Part shown: positions 43,774-52,409 of the stretch, in pieces | How positions within the stretch are numbered: position 1 is the stretch's first letter | How the letters are laid out: the number at the start of each line of letters is the position of its first letter | Assembly (NCBI GenBank): GCA_035546935.1 | Contig: DASZVP010000002.1 | Location: forward strand, 558,001-622,000 | Length of the DNA: 64,000 nt | Source: DASZVP01 sp035546935 | GTDB lineage: Bacteria > Patescibacteriota > Saccharimonadia > Saccharimonadales > UBA4665 | Direction of reading: 5' to 3' | Translations under genes and position numbers: made by a program | Notes under the pieces: generated by a model | Database searches by the model: none | Told to the model about the DNA's origin: nothing | The model's input: only the letters and a program-made list of their open reading frames with translations

Positions 43774-43880
43774 AACAGGCCGATGAGAGGGCAAAACGTG
43801 CCAGTGGCACGTTTTGTCGAGAAGGGCCAGCTTGGCTGGCCCCGTAAGCCTTGCAATAAAAAAACAGGCCGATGAGAGGG
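43772..43880. repeat. 20-bp direct repeat with hairpins between the copies
   Basis: AAAACAGGCCGATGAGAGGG occurs at 43772-43791 and again at 43861-43880. The second copy is one stem of the minus-strand RNA terminator. Between them are a perfect hairpin CAAAACGTGCC-AGT-GGCACGTTTTG (43792-43816), which may end pth transcripts, and GCCAGC-TTG-GCTGGC near 43828. Confidence 0.85.
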
Positions 43881-43906
43881 GGTGGGCACCGCTCATCAGC
43901 CTGTTT
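43858..43906 (-). terminator. Intrinsic terminator of the minus-strand RNA
   Basis: On the minus strand: AAACAGGCTGATGAG, a GC-rich loop, CTCATCGGCCTGTTT followed by more T (plus-strand A run at 43858-43864). One stem base pair is wobble or mismatched. Confidence 0.85.
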
Positions 43907-44262
43907 CAGGGAGCCAGTCGAAACTCGCTCCCGAGCCCTTCAACCCACCCCAGCGAAACAACGAAAACCCGTAAGTGTGTAAAGGCTCGCGTCTGCCGCC
44001 CTTAGGTGACAATCGTTCAGACTCGCTTTGAAATTGGGGACCCCGGGACCGGCTCGAGAGCTGATCGAGGAATCTAGTTAAAGGGGTTAGTGTGCTTTAG
44101 AACGCCGCCCGGTCCAGCCGGGTAGCCAAGAGTAAGTGGAGGGTAACAACTTCTAGTGGCACGTCTAAAGCAGTCTAACAACGCTTGGATCACTGGGGGA
44201 CAGGACCAAACGTCTATAGAAATAAAAGGTGCTAGGCTCATGTAAGTTTTCATGAACCACGA
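43858..44262 (-). ncRNA. Putative structured non-coding RNA of unknown family, about 405 nt
   Basis: A consensus promoter on the minus strand (44297-44269) and the intrinsic terminator at 43906-43858 bound a transcript with no credible ORF. The longest, 59 codons from a hairpin ATG, has no Shine-Dalgarno or typical composition. The RNA contains many G/C stems, for example GGGAGC/GCTCCC near 43909-43932 and AGCCGGTCCC/GGGGTCCCC near 44037-44060. Size and isolation resemble rnpB or ssrA, but neither the RNase P words (GAAAGTCC, ACAGAA) nor the tmRNA ends (GGTTCGA and CCACCA with a resume codon) were found on either strand. Confidence 0.6.
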
Positions 44263-44268
44263 TTTGCT

Positions 44269-44297
44269 ATTCTAGCAAATACATGGCTTTATGTCAA
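44269..44297 (-). promoter_or_regulatory. Consensus promoter of the minus-strand RNA
   Basis: TTGACA at 44297-44292, 17 bp, TAGAAT at 44274-44269. This is among the best sigma-70 matches of the window. It points away from dprA, whose own TATAAT is at 44391-44396. Confidence 0.85.
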
Positions 44298-44402
44298 TAC
44301 TAAAAAATGTTTTGCTACTAACGGCAACTTTGGCCTTAAATATATCTTAAATTTAGCAAATATCTTTCGCCTTGGCCGCAACTGCAAACTTATAATGCAG
44401 GC

Positions 44403-45263
44403 ATGTCGCCAAGAGTAATTCGATGGGGTGAGCGCAGCTTTCCCGCCGTTTTGCGGGATATGCCGCAGCCGCCACGCCAGCTGTATTGTCTGGGCGCTGA
44501 TCTGTCGGAACTCTTAAAAAAACCACGCGTGACCATAGTGGGCAGCCGCCGTGTCAGCCCCTATGGCAAACAGGTTACTCAGGAGCTGGCCACACGACTG
44601 GCAGAAAGAAGTATAGTAATAATTAGTGGTTTGGCGCTCGGCGTAGACGGACTAGCTCACGAAGCCGCTCTCGAGGCCGGCGGCATAACTGTGGCCGTGC
44701 TGCCCAGCCCACTGGACAATATTGTGCCGGTTCGCCACCAGCGTTTAGCGCGGGAAATTTTAGAGCAGGGCGGGGCGCTGGTGAGCGAATACCCTCCAGG
44801 CAGCCCACCGCTTAAACACAATTTTGTCGAGCGCAACCGACTCATGGCCGGACTCGGTCATGTCACAGTAATAACAGAGGCAACGGCTCATAGCGGCAGC
44901 ATCCACACCGCTAATTTTGCGCTCGACCAGGGTAAGACTGTCATGGCCGTGCCTGGCAACATTACCAGCCCGCTGTCGGCCGGCACGAATACGCTACTCC
45001 AAACCAGCGCCATGCCAGTCACCAGCTATAAAGACGTGCTGTTCGCGCTTGGCATAGATGACCAAGCATCAAAAACTGAAATACGCGGCCGCAATTCAGC
45101 TGAGCAGACCCTTATTGAGCTGCTGCGTGACGGACTTAGCGACGGGCAAGCTTTACTGGCTGCCAGCGAGCTGGGAGCCAGCGAGTTCAGTCAAACGCTT
45201 ACCATGCTGGAGATCACCGGCCGGATACGTAGCCTCGGCGCCAACCACTGGGCCCTGAGGTGA
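44403..45263 (+). CDS. dprA: DNA-processing protein DprA
   Basis: The 286-residue protein has the Rossmann-fold DprA/Smf core: VTIVGSRRVSPYGKQ, SGLALGVDGLAHEAALE, VLPSPLD, LMAGLGHVTVITEA and a C-terminal winged-helix-like segment. DprA loads RecA onto incoming single-stranded DNA, so natural competence is likely. TATAAT at 44391-44396 ends 6 nt before ATG 44403, a leaderless arrangement. Confidence 0.95.
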   Translation: MSPRVIRWGERSFPAVLRDMPQPPRQLYCLGADLSELLKKPRVTIVGSRRVSPYGKQVTQELATRLAERSIVIISGLALGVDGLAHEAALEAGGITVAVLPSPLDNIVPVRHQRLAREILEQGGALVSEYPPGSPPLKHNFVERNRLMAGLGHVTVITEATAHSGSIHTANFALDQGKTVMAVPGNITSPLSAGTNTLLQTSAMPVTSYKDVLFALGIDDQASKTEIRGRNSAEQTLIELLRDGLSDGQALLAASELGASEFSQTLTMLEITGRIRSLGANHWALR

Positions 45264-45275
45264 TACAATCGAAAT

Positions 45276-45452
45276 ATGCAGAAAATGGCCAAAGGCGGCA
45301 TCTCCCTGATCGGCAGCTTAATTGGTGGCGGCATCGGGGCCGCACTCGATCACGGCAATTGGTTCGGAACCTGGAGTAACATTTTTGGCGCCATCGGCCT
45401 GGCCGGCGGCTATTGGCTGGCGCGCCGTCTTGATGAATTCATAGATACATAA
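45276..45452 (+). CDS. Small glycine-rich membrane protein, 58 aa
   Basis: A short ORF with TACAAT at 45264-45269 ending 6 nt before ATG 45276. The product has two hydrophobic segments with small-residue spacing: LIGSLIGGGIGAALDHG and IFGAIGLAGGYWLARRL. This resembles glycine-zipper or AtpZ-like small membrane proteins, but no family is certain. It lies between dprA and topA on the same strand. Confidence 0.65.
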   Translation: MQKMAKGGISLIGSLIGGGIGAALDHGNWFGTWSNIFGAIGLAGGYWLARRLDEFIDT

Positions 45453-45474
45453 ACGGCTATTCTTATATATAGAG

Positions 45475-45504
45475 TTGCATTCAAAGCCATGTTCCGCTTA
45501 AGAT
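45475..45504 (+). promoter_or_regulatory. topA promoter (leaderless GTG start)
   Basis: TTGCAT at 45475-45480, 18 bp, TAAGAT at 45499-45504. The -10 ends 7 nt before GTG 45512. Confidence 0.65.
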
Positions 45505-45511
45505 GGGTTTT

Positions 45512-47812
45512 GTGACTAAGCACCTACTTATTGTTGAGAGCCCCGCTAAAGCCAAGACGATTGAGCGCTTTTTGGGCAAGGATTACACTGTAAAAAGCAG
45601 CTTCGGCCATATCCGAGACTTACCTAAAAAAGGCTTGAACATCGACATTGAGCACAACTTTGCGCCCAAATATGAGATTAGCGCCGACAAGCGCAAAGTC
45701 GTAGCAGAACTTAAAAAAGCTGCCGCAGGCAGTGAAGTCTGGCTGGCTTCCGATGAAGACCGGGAAGGCGAGGCGATCGCTTGGCACCTGACGCAAGCTC
45801 TGAAGCTCGATCCCAAGACCACCAAGCGCATTGTTTTTCACGAAATTACCAAGCCGGCCATCGAGGCTGCTATTGCCAAACCGCGCACTGTCGACCTTAA
45901 ACTGGTCGATGCTCAGCAGGCCCGCCGCGTCCTCGACCGCCTGGTAGGTTACGAGTTATCGCCAGTGTTATGGAAAAAAGTTCGTACCGGTCTCAGCGCC
46001 GGCCGTGTCCAATCAGTTGCCGTCCGCTTAATTGTCGAGCGCGAACGTGAAATTCGCGACTTCGAGGCCGAAGCCTCCTTTAAAGTTACAGCCATTTTCA
46101 AGGCTGAAGGCCAGGAAATTCCGGCCGAGCTATCTGTTAAATTGCCTGATGCAGGCGCCGCTCGTAAGTGGCTGGAATCACTGACCGGCGCCAGCTACAC
46201 CGTGGCCGGCATCGAGCAAAAGCCGTCCAGCCGCACTCCTGGTGCACCATTCACCACCAGCACCTTGCAGCAGGAAGCTGCCAGACGGCTGGGCTACTCT
46301 GTGCGCCAAACCATGACGCTGGCCCAGCGCCTTTATGAAGCCGGCCTGATAACTTACATGCGCACCGACAGCACCACCTTGAGCGGTCTGGCCATTAAGG
46401 CTGCCGAGAGCTACATCAAAGACAAACACGGCGAGCAGTACCATGTTTTGCGACAGTTTAAGACCAAGAACCAATCCGCCCAAGAGGCTCACGAAGCAAT
46501 CCGACCAACTGAATTTAGCCGCGAAGCCGCAGGCGACGACGATCAGCAGCAAAAGCTCTACAAACTGATCTGGCAACGCGCCCTGGCCAGCCAAATGGCA
46601 CCGGCCCAGCTGGAACGCACCGAAGTTACGATCGATATCAGCGGCCACAGCGAAACCTTCCTGGCCAAAGGCGAAATTCTTAAATTTGACGGTTTCATGA
46701 AAGTTTACGGCGGCGGCAAAGATGATGTACTGCTGCCAGCTCTGACAACTGGCCAAAAGCTAGACGCTCAGAGCATCAGCGCTACCGAATCATTTACACG
46801 CGGCCCAGCCCGCTACAGCGAAGCTGCACTCGTTCGCAAGCTCGAAGAGCTCGGTATTGGTCGCCCCAGCACCTACGCGCCAACGATTTCCACGATTCAG
46901 ACACGTGGTTATGTCGAAAAAACCGATCTGGAAGGTACTGAGCGCGACGTTAAAGAGTTGCGCCTCGAAGCCGGCAAAGTTACAGAAGAGACCAGCAAAG
47001 TTATCACCGGCGCCGACCGCGGCAAGCTGGTGCCGACACCGATCGCCGAAGTGACCACCGATTTTTTGGTCAAACACTTCCCGCACATTGTCGACTATGA
47101 ATTCACGGCCCGCGCCGAAGACGACCTGGACGAAATTGCCGATGGCAAGCAAGAGTGGGAAAAGATGATCGCCGACTTTTATAAGCAGTTCCACCCCTTG
47201 GTAGAGCAATCCGAAAAAGTCCCGCGCAGCGAAGTTAGCCAAGCCCGCCACCTCGGTGACGACCCCAAGAGCAAGGAACCAATTTTTGCCCGTTTCGGCC
47301 GCTATGGCCCCATGCTAGTCAAGGGCGACACCGAAGACGAGTCCAAAAAACCGCTGTTCGCACCATTACCAACCGGCACCACCATCGATACCGTCACGCT
47401 GGAACAGGCGCTGGAAATGTTCCAGCTGCCACGAATCGTCGGTACCACCGAAGACGGGCAGGAAATTAAGGCTAACATCGGCCGTTTCGGCCCCTACATT
47501 CAGGTAGACAAGACATTCGTATCTATTAAGCCGCTCGATCCACACACCATTACCGAAGACGAAGCCCGCGCCAAATACGCCGAGAAGCTGGCCAAAGACG
47601 CTGCCAAGCACATCAACGTGTTCAGTAGCGGCATTAAGGTGTTAAACGGCCCCTACGGCCCCTATGTAACCGATGGCAAAAAGAACGCCCGCATCGCCAA
47701 AGACGTCGATCCAGCCAAATTAACAGAGGCCGAAGCCAAAAAGATTCTCGACGAAGCTCCGGCAAAGAAGCGCAGTTTCCGCCGGCGTGGCGGCAAAAAA
47801 ACAGGGAAGTAG
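45512..47812 (+). CDS. topA: DNA topoisomerase I
   Basis: The 766-residue enzyme has the Toprim domain (LLIVESPAKAKTIERFLG, WLASDEDREGEAIAWHL), the active-site Tyr in GLITYMRTDSTTLS, LGIGRPSTYAPTI, and C-terminal topo I repeats (FGRYGPML, IGRFGPYIQVD, NGPYGPYVTDGKKN) in place of zinc fingers. It ends in a basic tail. It relaxes negative supercoils. An ATG at 45503 is in frame, but it overlaps the -10, and the GTG at 45512 starts directly before the conserved TKHLLIVES. Confidence 0.95.
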   Translation: MTKHLLIVESPAKAKTIERFLGKDYTVKSSFGHIRDLPKKGLNIDIEHNFAPKYEISADKRKVVAELKKAAAGSEVWLASDEDREGEAIAWHLTQALKLDPKTTKRIVFHEITKPAIEAAIAKPRTVDLKLVDAQQARRVLDRLVGYELSPVLWKKVRTGLSAGRVQSVAVRLIVEREREIRDFEAEASFKVTAIFKAEGQEIPAELSVKLPDAGAARKWLESLTGASYTVAGIEQKPSSRTPGAPFTTSTLQQEAARRLGYSVRQTMTLAQRLYEAGLITYMRTDSTTLSGLAIKAAESYIKDKHGEQYHVLRQFKTKNQSAQEAHEAIRPTEFSREAAGDDDQQQKLYKLIWQRALASQMAPAQLERTEVTIDISGHSETFLAKGEILKFDGFMKVYGGGKDDVLLPALTTGQKLDAQSISATESFTRGPARYSEAALVRKLEELGIGRPSTYAPTISTIQTRGYVEKTDLEGTERDVKELRLEAGKVTEETSKVITGADRGKLVPTPIAEVTTDFLVKHFPHIVDYEFTARAEDDLDEIADGKQEWEKMIADFYKQFHPLVEQSEKVPRSEVSQARHLGDDPKSKEPIFARFGRYGPMLVKGDTEDESKKPLFAPLPTGTTIDTVTLEQALEMFQLPRIVGTTEDGQEIKANIGRFGPYIQVDKTFVSIKPLDPHTITEDEARAKYAEKLAKDAAKHINVFSSGIKVLNGPYGPYVTDGKKNARIAKDVDPAKLTEAEAKKILDEAPAKKRSFRRRGGKKTGK

Positions 47813-47921
47813 TCCCGCAAATTTGCTGATCCGACAAAGCTGTGAATAAGCAATATTTTTACAACACGAAAGCGGTCAAAACGTCATCTTTGTGCTACAA
47901 TAAGTTATAGGCAACACGGTG

Positions 47922-47950
47922 TTGACTTTTAAAAAATTACCTTTTATAAT
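47922..47950 (+). promoter_or_regulatory. Strong promoter of the sigma4-HARE gene
   Basis: TTGACT at 47922-47927, 17 bp, TATAAT at 47945-47950. It gives a leader of about 29 nt with a GGGAAGG Shine-Dalgarno. A further TACAAT near 47894 may be a second start. The gap from topA (47813-47985) holds no gene. Confidence 0.85.
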
Positions 47951-47985
47951 TAACGTTAAGATTGTGGGAGCAGGGAAGGTTTTTT

Positions 47986-49023
47986 ATGGCTGAAGCAGCC
48001 GTCAAACAGATGAGTACCGAACAATTAGTCCGAGATGTCCTGGCAACCATCGACCGTGAGCGTGAGCGCGAAATCGTGGCTCGCCGTTTTGGTCTGTTTG
48101 ATCGTAAAGAAACCTTGGAACAGATTGGCGAAATGCTCGGCATTACCCGCGAGCGTGTCCGCCAGCTGGAAAAATCAGTTGTTTCCCGCTTGAAAGCCAG
48201 CGCAGAGCAGGGCAGTTTGCCAGGTATCGCTGACTTCCAAACAGAGCTCAATAGCCATCTGCAGGTTATGGGCCAGGCCGCCCGCGTCAGCGACCTTGCT
48301 GCGCGTATCACCAAAGACCCCAGCCGCGAAGAGCAGGCTAGAGTCGCTTTCCTGGCTCAATTATGTCCTGAGCTGGTGGTTGTCTCGGAAGACGACAATT
48401 TCTACGCCAGCGTCAGCGTGGCATCTGTCCGTGACGAAAAGGCCCTGAAAGCTGCTGTCACTCAGCTAATTGCCGCCATTAAAGACCTGGGCGAGCCAAA
48501 GAGCATCGAAGACATTGCTAAGGCCGCCAAGTTAAGTGATGCTGCTCAGGCAGCCGCTTTGGCCAGCACTTCCAAGCAATTAGCAACCCTGAACGGCCGC
48601 TGGGGCCTCATTAAGTGGCCGATGGTCAACCCCAAGAACATTCGCGACAAAATCTACGTTATCCTCAAAGAAAACGGCAAGCACATGCACTTTAACGAGA
48701 TTGCCGGCGCCATCAAAGGCAGCGATTTCAAGCGCAAAGACGTCACCACCCAGGCTATTCATAATGAGCTGATCAAAGACAAGCGCTTCGTGCTCGTCGG
48801 CCGCGGCATCTACGCCCTGAAAGAGTGGGGCTACGAAAAAGGCACCGTCGCTGACATCATCGCTGAAGTGCTGCGCCAAGCCGGCGAACCGCTGCACCGC
48901 GATGAAATCGTCAAGCGCGTGCTGAAGAGCCGCTTTGTTAAAGAAACAACCATTCTGCTGAACCTCCAGGGCAAACCGCAGTTCAAGCGCGTTGCCAAAG
49001 CTACTTACGAACTCTCTGAGTAA
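47986..49023 (+). CDS. Sigma-70 region 4-like / HARE-HTH fusion transcription factor
   Basis: The 345-residue protein opens with a sigma region 4-like segment (about 12-70): REREREIVARRFGLFDRKETLEQIGEMLGITRERVRQLEKSVVSRL is the helix-turn-helix that reads the -35. It has no region 2, so it is not a full sigma factor. The C-terminal third holds a HARE-HTH or RpoE-delta-like winged helix (about 220-345: KHMHFNEIAGAI, TTQAIHNELIKDKRFVLVGRGIYALKEW, and a second partial copy). It likely modulates RNA polymerase. TTG 47962 is in frame, but ATG 47986 with its Shine-Dalgarno is better. A strong promoter suggests high expression. Confidence 0.85.
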   Translation: MAEAAVKQMSTEQLVRDVLATIDREREREIVARRFGLFDRKETLEQIGEMLGITRERVRQLEKSVVSRLKASAEQGSLPGIADFQTELNSHLQVMGQAARVSDLAARITKDPSREEQARVAFLAQLCPELVVVSEDDNFYASVSVASVRDEKALKAAVTQLIAAIKDLGEPKSIEDIAKAAKLSDAAQAAALASTSKQLATLNGRWGLIKWPMVNPKNIRDKIYVILKENGKHMHFNEIAGAIKGSDFKRKDVTTQAIHNELIKDKRFVLVGRGIYALKEWGYEKGTVADIIAEVLRQAGEPLHRDEIVKRVLKSRFVKETTILLNLQGKPQFKRVAKATYELSE

Positions 49024-49031
49024 CCTGTTAA

Positions 49032-49646
49032 ATGGGTGACCTAGCTACCGGTCCAGGCGAGGTCGTTTTCCGAGCGTCTGGCGGTGAAATTACTCCCGAT
49101 GCCTTAACGGCCGCCGAAGAGCGCCTGCGGGGCACATATTTGTCAGCATACCCTCACATGCACGAGGAAAAATTCCTGGAGTGCATGCGTAACTGGCGGG
49201 CACGAGCCCGTATCATTGACATTATCAGGGGCGACTATCACGGCGATCTGTCAGTTGTCACTTTTGAACTGATTAGAGACGCCGAGGCTATTCAAGATAT
49301 CGCTGGTATATCCGCCGACAAAACCAGGCGTCTGGCGGCTGCTGCAGAGAAAAGCAGCGCTTTCTGCATAAAGGCAACCGCGGAAATTGCTAGCAGCGCT
49401 AAAATTGCCGGCACTATCGTCCGTCATCTAGGCTATCTCCGGGAACCGCGCACCTCCAACAAGATCAGCGTCGAAGGTGTGTTGTGGAGCCGTTACGCAG
49501 GCGAGGATGAAGGAAGCAACAACATTCAAGAGGTACTCAGGGGCCTTGCTGGCCGCGAGCTAGGCACCTTTGCCATAAGAGCTGGTGTTGGGAAACGCAG
49601 TAAGCCGCGCCCCAACCGCCAACCCCCGCACAACACCCCAGCATAA
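49032..49646 (+). CDS. Hypothetical protein, 204 aa
   Basis: No domain is recognised. The product is soluble, helical in the middle (DKTRRLAAAAEKSSAFCIKATAEIASSAKIAG) and ends in a basic Pro-rich tail. It starts 8 nt after the sigma4-HARE gene and is probably cotranscribed. An intrinsic terminator closes the unit. Confidence 0.65.
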   Translation: MGDLATGPGEVVFRASGGEITPDALTAAEERLRGTYLSAYPHMHEEKFLECMRNWRARARIIDIIRGDYHGDLSVVTFELIRDAEAIQDIAGISADKTRRLAAAAEKSSAFCIKATAEIASSAKIAGTIVRHLGYLREPRTSNKISVEGVLWSRYAGEDEGSNNIQEVLRGLAGRELGTFAIRAGVGKRSKPRPNRQPPHNTPA

Positions 49647-50298
49647 AATTTATTCGGTATCGTACAAAATACGAACAAACTAGTAGTAATTGGCAAAAAG
49701 TAGGTCGTAGCCCAAATGGGCTATTTTTGGTTCCGCGGATGGTGGAGCGGGGATATTACAAAAAATTAAAACACGCGGGCAGCAGCGGGCGGAAAATTCT
49801 GGAAAACATGTTGGTGGAGCAGCACCAAACCGCACCTAGACATGACGTCGCACAATATATCTTTTGCGACTCTAATATAGATGTAATAGATGATTACTGA
49901 TACCCCTGCTGCAGGGGACTATTTTCATATTTTGGTTAGTTAACGCGTACGCGTTGCACTACACGCACTGGCTTGCACCACTACATATGCAACTGGTCTA
50001 AATATGAACCTCCCAAGGGACAGCCTCCACTAGACCCTAGTGTTCCGACTGTGATATATGCCACAATTTGACTTTTCCACAGTTATGTCGTGAAAACATT
50101 TGCTTTTTCCACAATTTGATTTCAAATTATTCTTACCCTGCCTTGCCGTCCATATATTAAAAAGTTTGACTTTTGCCCTGCCCGATATATTAATATAGTT
50201 TTTTTAAAATTCATAGTTTTAGATATACTGAACAAATTCCGAACTAGTAGGGTAGCAAAGTAGGGGTTTATCTTATCGCCGGCCTGCGGTAATTGGCC
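49647..50298. other. AT-rich gene-free gap at a convergent gene junction
   Basis: No ORF with promoter or Shine-Dalgarno support is seen in these 652 bp. Contents: a terminator at 49708-49728; an imperfect palindrome GTCGCA-N12-TGCGAC at 49847-49870; a hairpin CCCCTGC/GCAGGGG near 49904; a perfect 14-bp palindrome AACGCGTACGCGTT at 49942-49955; two TTTTCCACA words near 50074 and 50105, one base off a DnaA box; and repeated TTTGACTTTT near 50069 and 50164. Left genes point right and right genes point left. Confidence 0.6.
49708..49728 (+). terminator. Terminator of the sigma4-HARE operon
   Basis: TAGCCCA, AA, TGGGCTA followed by TTTTT. Confidence 0.8.
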
Positions 50299-51240
50299 TT
50301 ATTTAAAGTAGGCCCGGCCGTCAACTCGCACGTCGACGTACTGGCCAGGCGTAACGTTCTGCCCTGTCAGGTTGGCGATGGTTGCCAGGAAGGTGCCTGC
50401 CTGTTGGCGGGGATCATCATTCTCAAGGTTAAATTTAACGAAATAGGGCTGGTTTAAGATGTGGACATCGAGTTCACGGGAGGCTGCTGGCAGTACCAAA
50501 CTGGTAACCGTAAAGTGTTTAACAGCCAGTTCAGCAATCACCACTTTTATGAAGTTTACATCTTGGCTGGTTAAGCTTTGTTCGCGCAACTTAACTGGTA
50601 GGTTACTTTGATCAGTCACGACCGGCAGGCCCAGTTTGCCAAAGGGACTATTGGATTCAATTTTGAGAACAGCCTGGCCGCTGTCGGCAACGATGAAGTT
50701 ACCGCTGTTGGTGCTAAGAACCAGCGCCGGCTGAACCGGCTCAACATACACCACTGGGTGGTGGCCTAAAAGTGGCAAATTCACGGTGACGTTTGCTAGT
50801 TCCGGAAATTGATCCTTGAGCGTACGCTCCAGCTTACCGGTGTCGACGGTCAACTTGTTATGATTCAAGATGGAGCTGGACAGAACCTTATTGGCGGCCG
50901 TTTCGTACGTAGACAATGGTTTGAGGAAGTGCTGGCTGGTTTTAGTCGCCAGAGGCTTAATTTGAGCGCTGGGCGCCAAATCAATCATGCTGATGGCGCA
51001 GACGGCCACAGTGACCAGCAAAATTGCCAGTCCAAAGCGTTTTAACCAAAAATTGCCCCAATGACGGGCTTTAGCTTGTAAGGCTTGGCGATCTATCTGA
51101 CGACCGGTGTTAAGCTCCTGCTCAGCACGCTGTTGCATGTAGCGCGAATAACTGGCAGGCGTAGTGCGCTGCAAGCGGCTGTCGGCGAGACGCTGGCGGC
51201 CAGTATTTTTGGCGGCCTTTTTACGGCCCGGCAGCCTCAC
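50299..51240 (-). CDS. ftsQ: Cell-division protein FtsQ
   Basis: The 313-residue protein has a long basic cytoplasmic N-terminus (about 70 aa), one membrane helix (about 71-91, LAILLVTVAVCAISMIDLAP), a POTRA-like domain (LERTLKDQFPELANVTVNLP) and an FtsQ/DivIB beta domain. It links early and late divisome proteins. It is the last gene of the dcw cluster and overlaps murG by 4 bp. Confidence 0.88.
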   Translation of the reverse strand: MRLPGRKKAAKNTGRQRLADSRLQRTTPASYSRYMQQRAEQELNTGRQIDRQALQAKARHWGNFWLKRFGLAILLVTVAVCAISMIDLAPSAQIKPLATKTSQHFLKPLSTYETAANKVLSSSILNHNKLTVDTGKLERTLKDQFPELANVTVNLPLLGHHPVVYVEPVQPALVLSTNSGNFIVADSGQAVLKIESNSPFGKLGLPVVTDQSNLPVKLREQSLTSQDVNFIKVVIAELAVKHFTVTSLVLPAASRELDVHILNQPYFVKFNLENDDPRQQAGTFLATIANLTGQNVTPGQYVDVRVDGRAYFK

Positions 51241-52409
51241 CGGCGCTCCTTCGCCAGGCTGAGTAATAATACGGCCAGATCAGAGGTGGCGTGCGGCTTA
51301 GCAAACTTATGCAAGGCTGCGCCGAGTTTGGCGCGCTCCTCAGGTTGTTTCAGCAGATCGCTGACCTGTTTAGCCAAGCGATTAGAGTCGTCCGCCAACT
51401 GTTCTTCGGTAATAACCGCCGCCGCCCCCTGCTCTTCCAAATATTTGGTATTTTTAAGCTGATGGCCTCCCGTTAGGAAAGAACTGGGAATGACCACGCA
51501 AGCTTTGCCTTGCACGGCAAATTCGGCCAGATTGGTGGCCCCTGCCCTCGTGACGATAAGATCGGCTGCACCGCTGTAGCGATAAATGTCGTTGGCAAAA
51601 TCAAACACCCGCAACCTCTGTTGCTGGGCCGGAGTTAGGCTGCTGTTATAAATAGCCTCCATATCGTCGTAATTGGCCCGCCCAACGCCGTGAATGACGT
51701 ATAAATCACGGTACTCATGCATAAGATGAGGCACGGCCTCCGATACGGCCCGATTGATGATTTGCGAGCCTAAACCGCCGCCAATGATAAATAGCACTTT
51801 GGCCCCGGCTGGCAGGTCCAACTCTTTACGGTAGCGCTGTTGCAGCGCTGCCGTAACCGGCACAAACAGTTTGTTGAGCGGCACGCCAGTGGTAACAGTT
51901 TTGTTGGCCGGATACCGGTAAATATCCTTGGGCATGGCGACAGCGTGCTGCGTGGCCCAGCGCGCAATAATACGGTTCGCCAGACCGGGAATGGCGTCAG
52001 AATCATGCGTAATGTATGGTTGATGCAGGCTGGCGGCCGCTAAGCCCACCGGTACGCCCACAAAGCCGCCTTTAATAAATAGCACGTCCGGCTGGAGAGC
52101 TTTCAGCAGTTTGCGGCTCTGCCAGAAGCCAATCAGGACATAAAAGAAATCACGGGCATTTTTAAACATTGTCGGCAGGTCCAGCAACTGCTTCAGCCCT
52201 TCGCCATGATAGCGGCGAAACTTGCCGGCACGCACAGTGTAAACTGCGTCAATGTTAGGATCCTGAGCCGGAATGTCTCCCAAATTATCGCCACGCTGAC
52301 CGATGTAAATCAGCTTGGCGTGTGGTTGTCGGTGTTTTAGCTCAGCCGCGACCGCTAAGATCGGGGTGATATGCCCCCCGGAGCCGCCGCCCGTTAGGAC
52401 GATCGTCAT
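51237..52409 (-). CDS. murG: MurG, lipid II synthase
   Basis: The 390-residue GT-B enzyme has GGGSGGHITPILAVAAEL at the N-terminus, HDSDAIPGLANRI, FIIGGGLGSQIIN and a C-terminal VTRAGATNLAEFAVQGKACVVIP. It adds GlcNAc to lipid I on the inner face of the membrane. Its start lies inside the end of ftsW (68-bp overlap), and it is followed by ftsQ. Confidence 0.95.
   Translation of the reverse strand: MTIVLTGGGSGGHITPILAVAAELKHRQPHAKLIYIGQRGDNLGDIPAQDPNIDAVYTVRAGKFRRYHGEGLKQLLDLPTMFKNARDFFYVLIGFWQSRKLLKALQPDVLFIKGGFVGVPVGLAAASLHQPYITHDSDAIPGLANRIIARWATQHAVAMPKDIYRYPANKTVTTGVPLNKLFVPVTAALQQRYRKELDLPAGAKVLFIIGGGLGSQIINRAVSEAVPHLMHEYRDLYVIHGVGRANYDDMEAIYNSSLTPAQQQRLRVFDFANDIYRYSGAADLIVTRAGATNLAEFAVQGKACVVIPSSFLTGGHQLKNTKYLEEQGAAAVITEEQLADDSNRLAKQVSDLLKQPEERAKLGAALHKFAKPHATSDLAVLLLSLAKERR

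Noticed and set aside
43858..44262. tmRNA or RNase P RNA
   Set aside because: The universal RNase P words and the tmRNA ends with a tag ORF were not found on either strand. A GCGAAACAACGAAAAC stretch near 43954 looks like a tag start but has no matching ends.
50060..50115. oriC from two TTTTCCACA words
   Set aside because: Only near-matches to DnaA boxes, no dnaA or dnaN nearby, and flanking genes converge, whereas origins usually lie between diverging genes.
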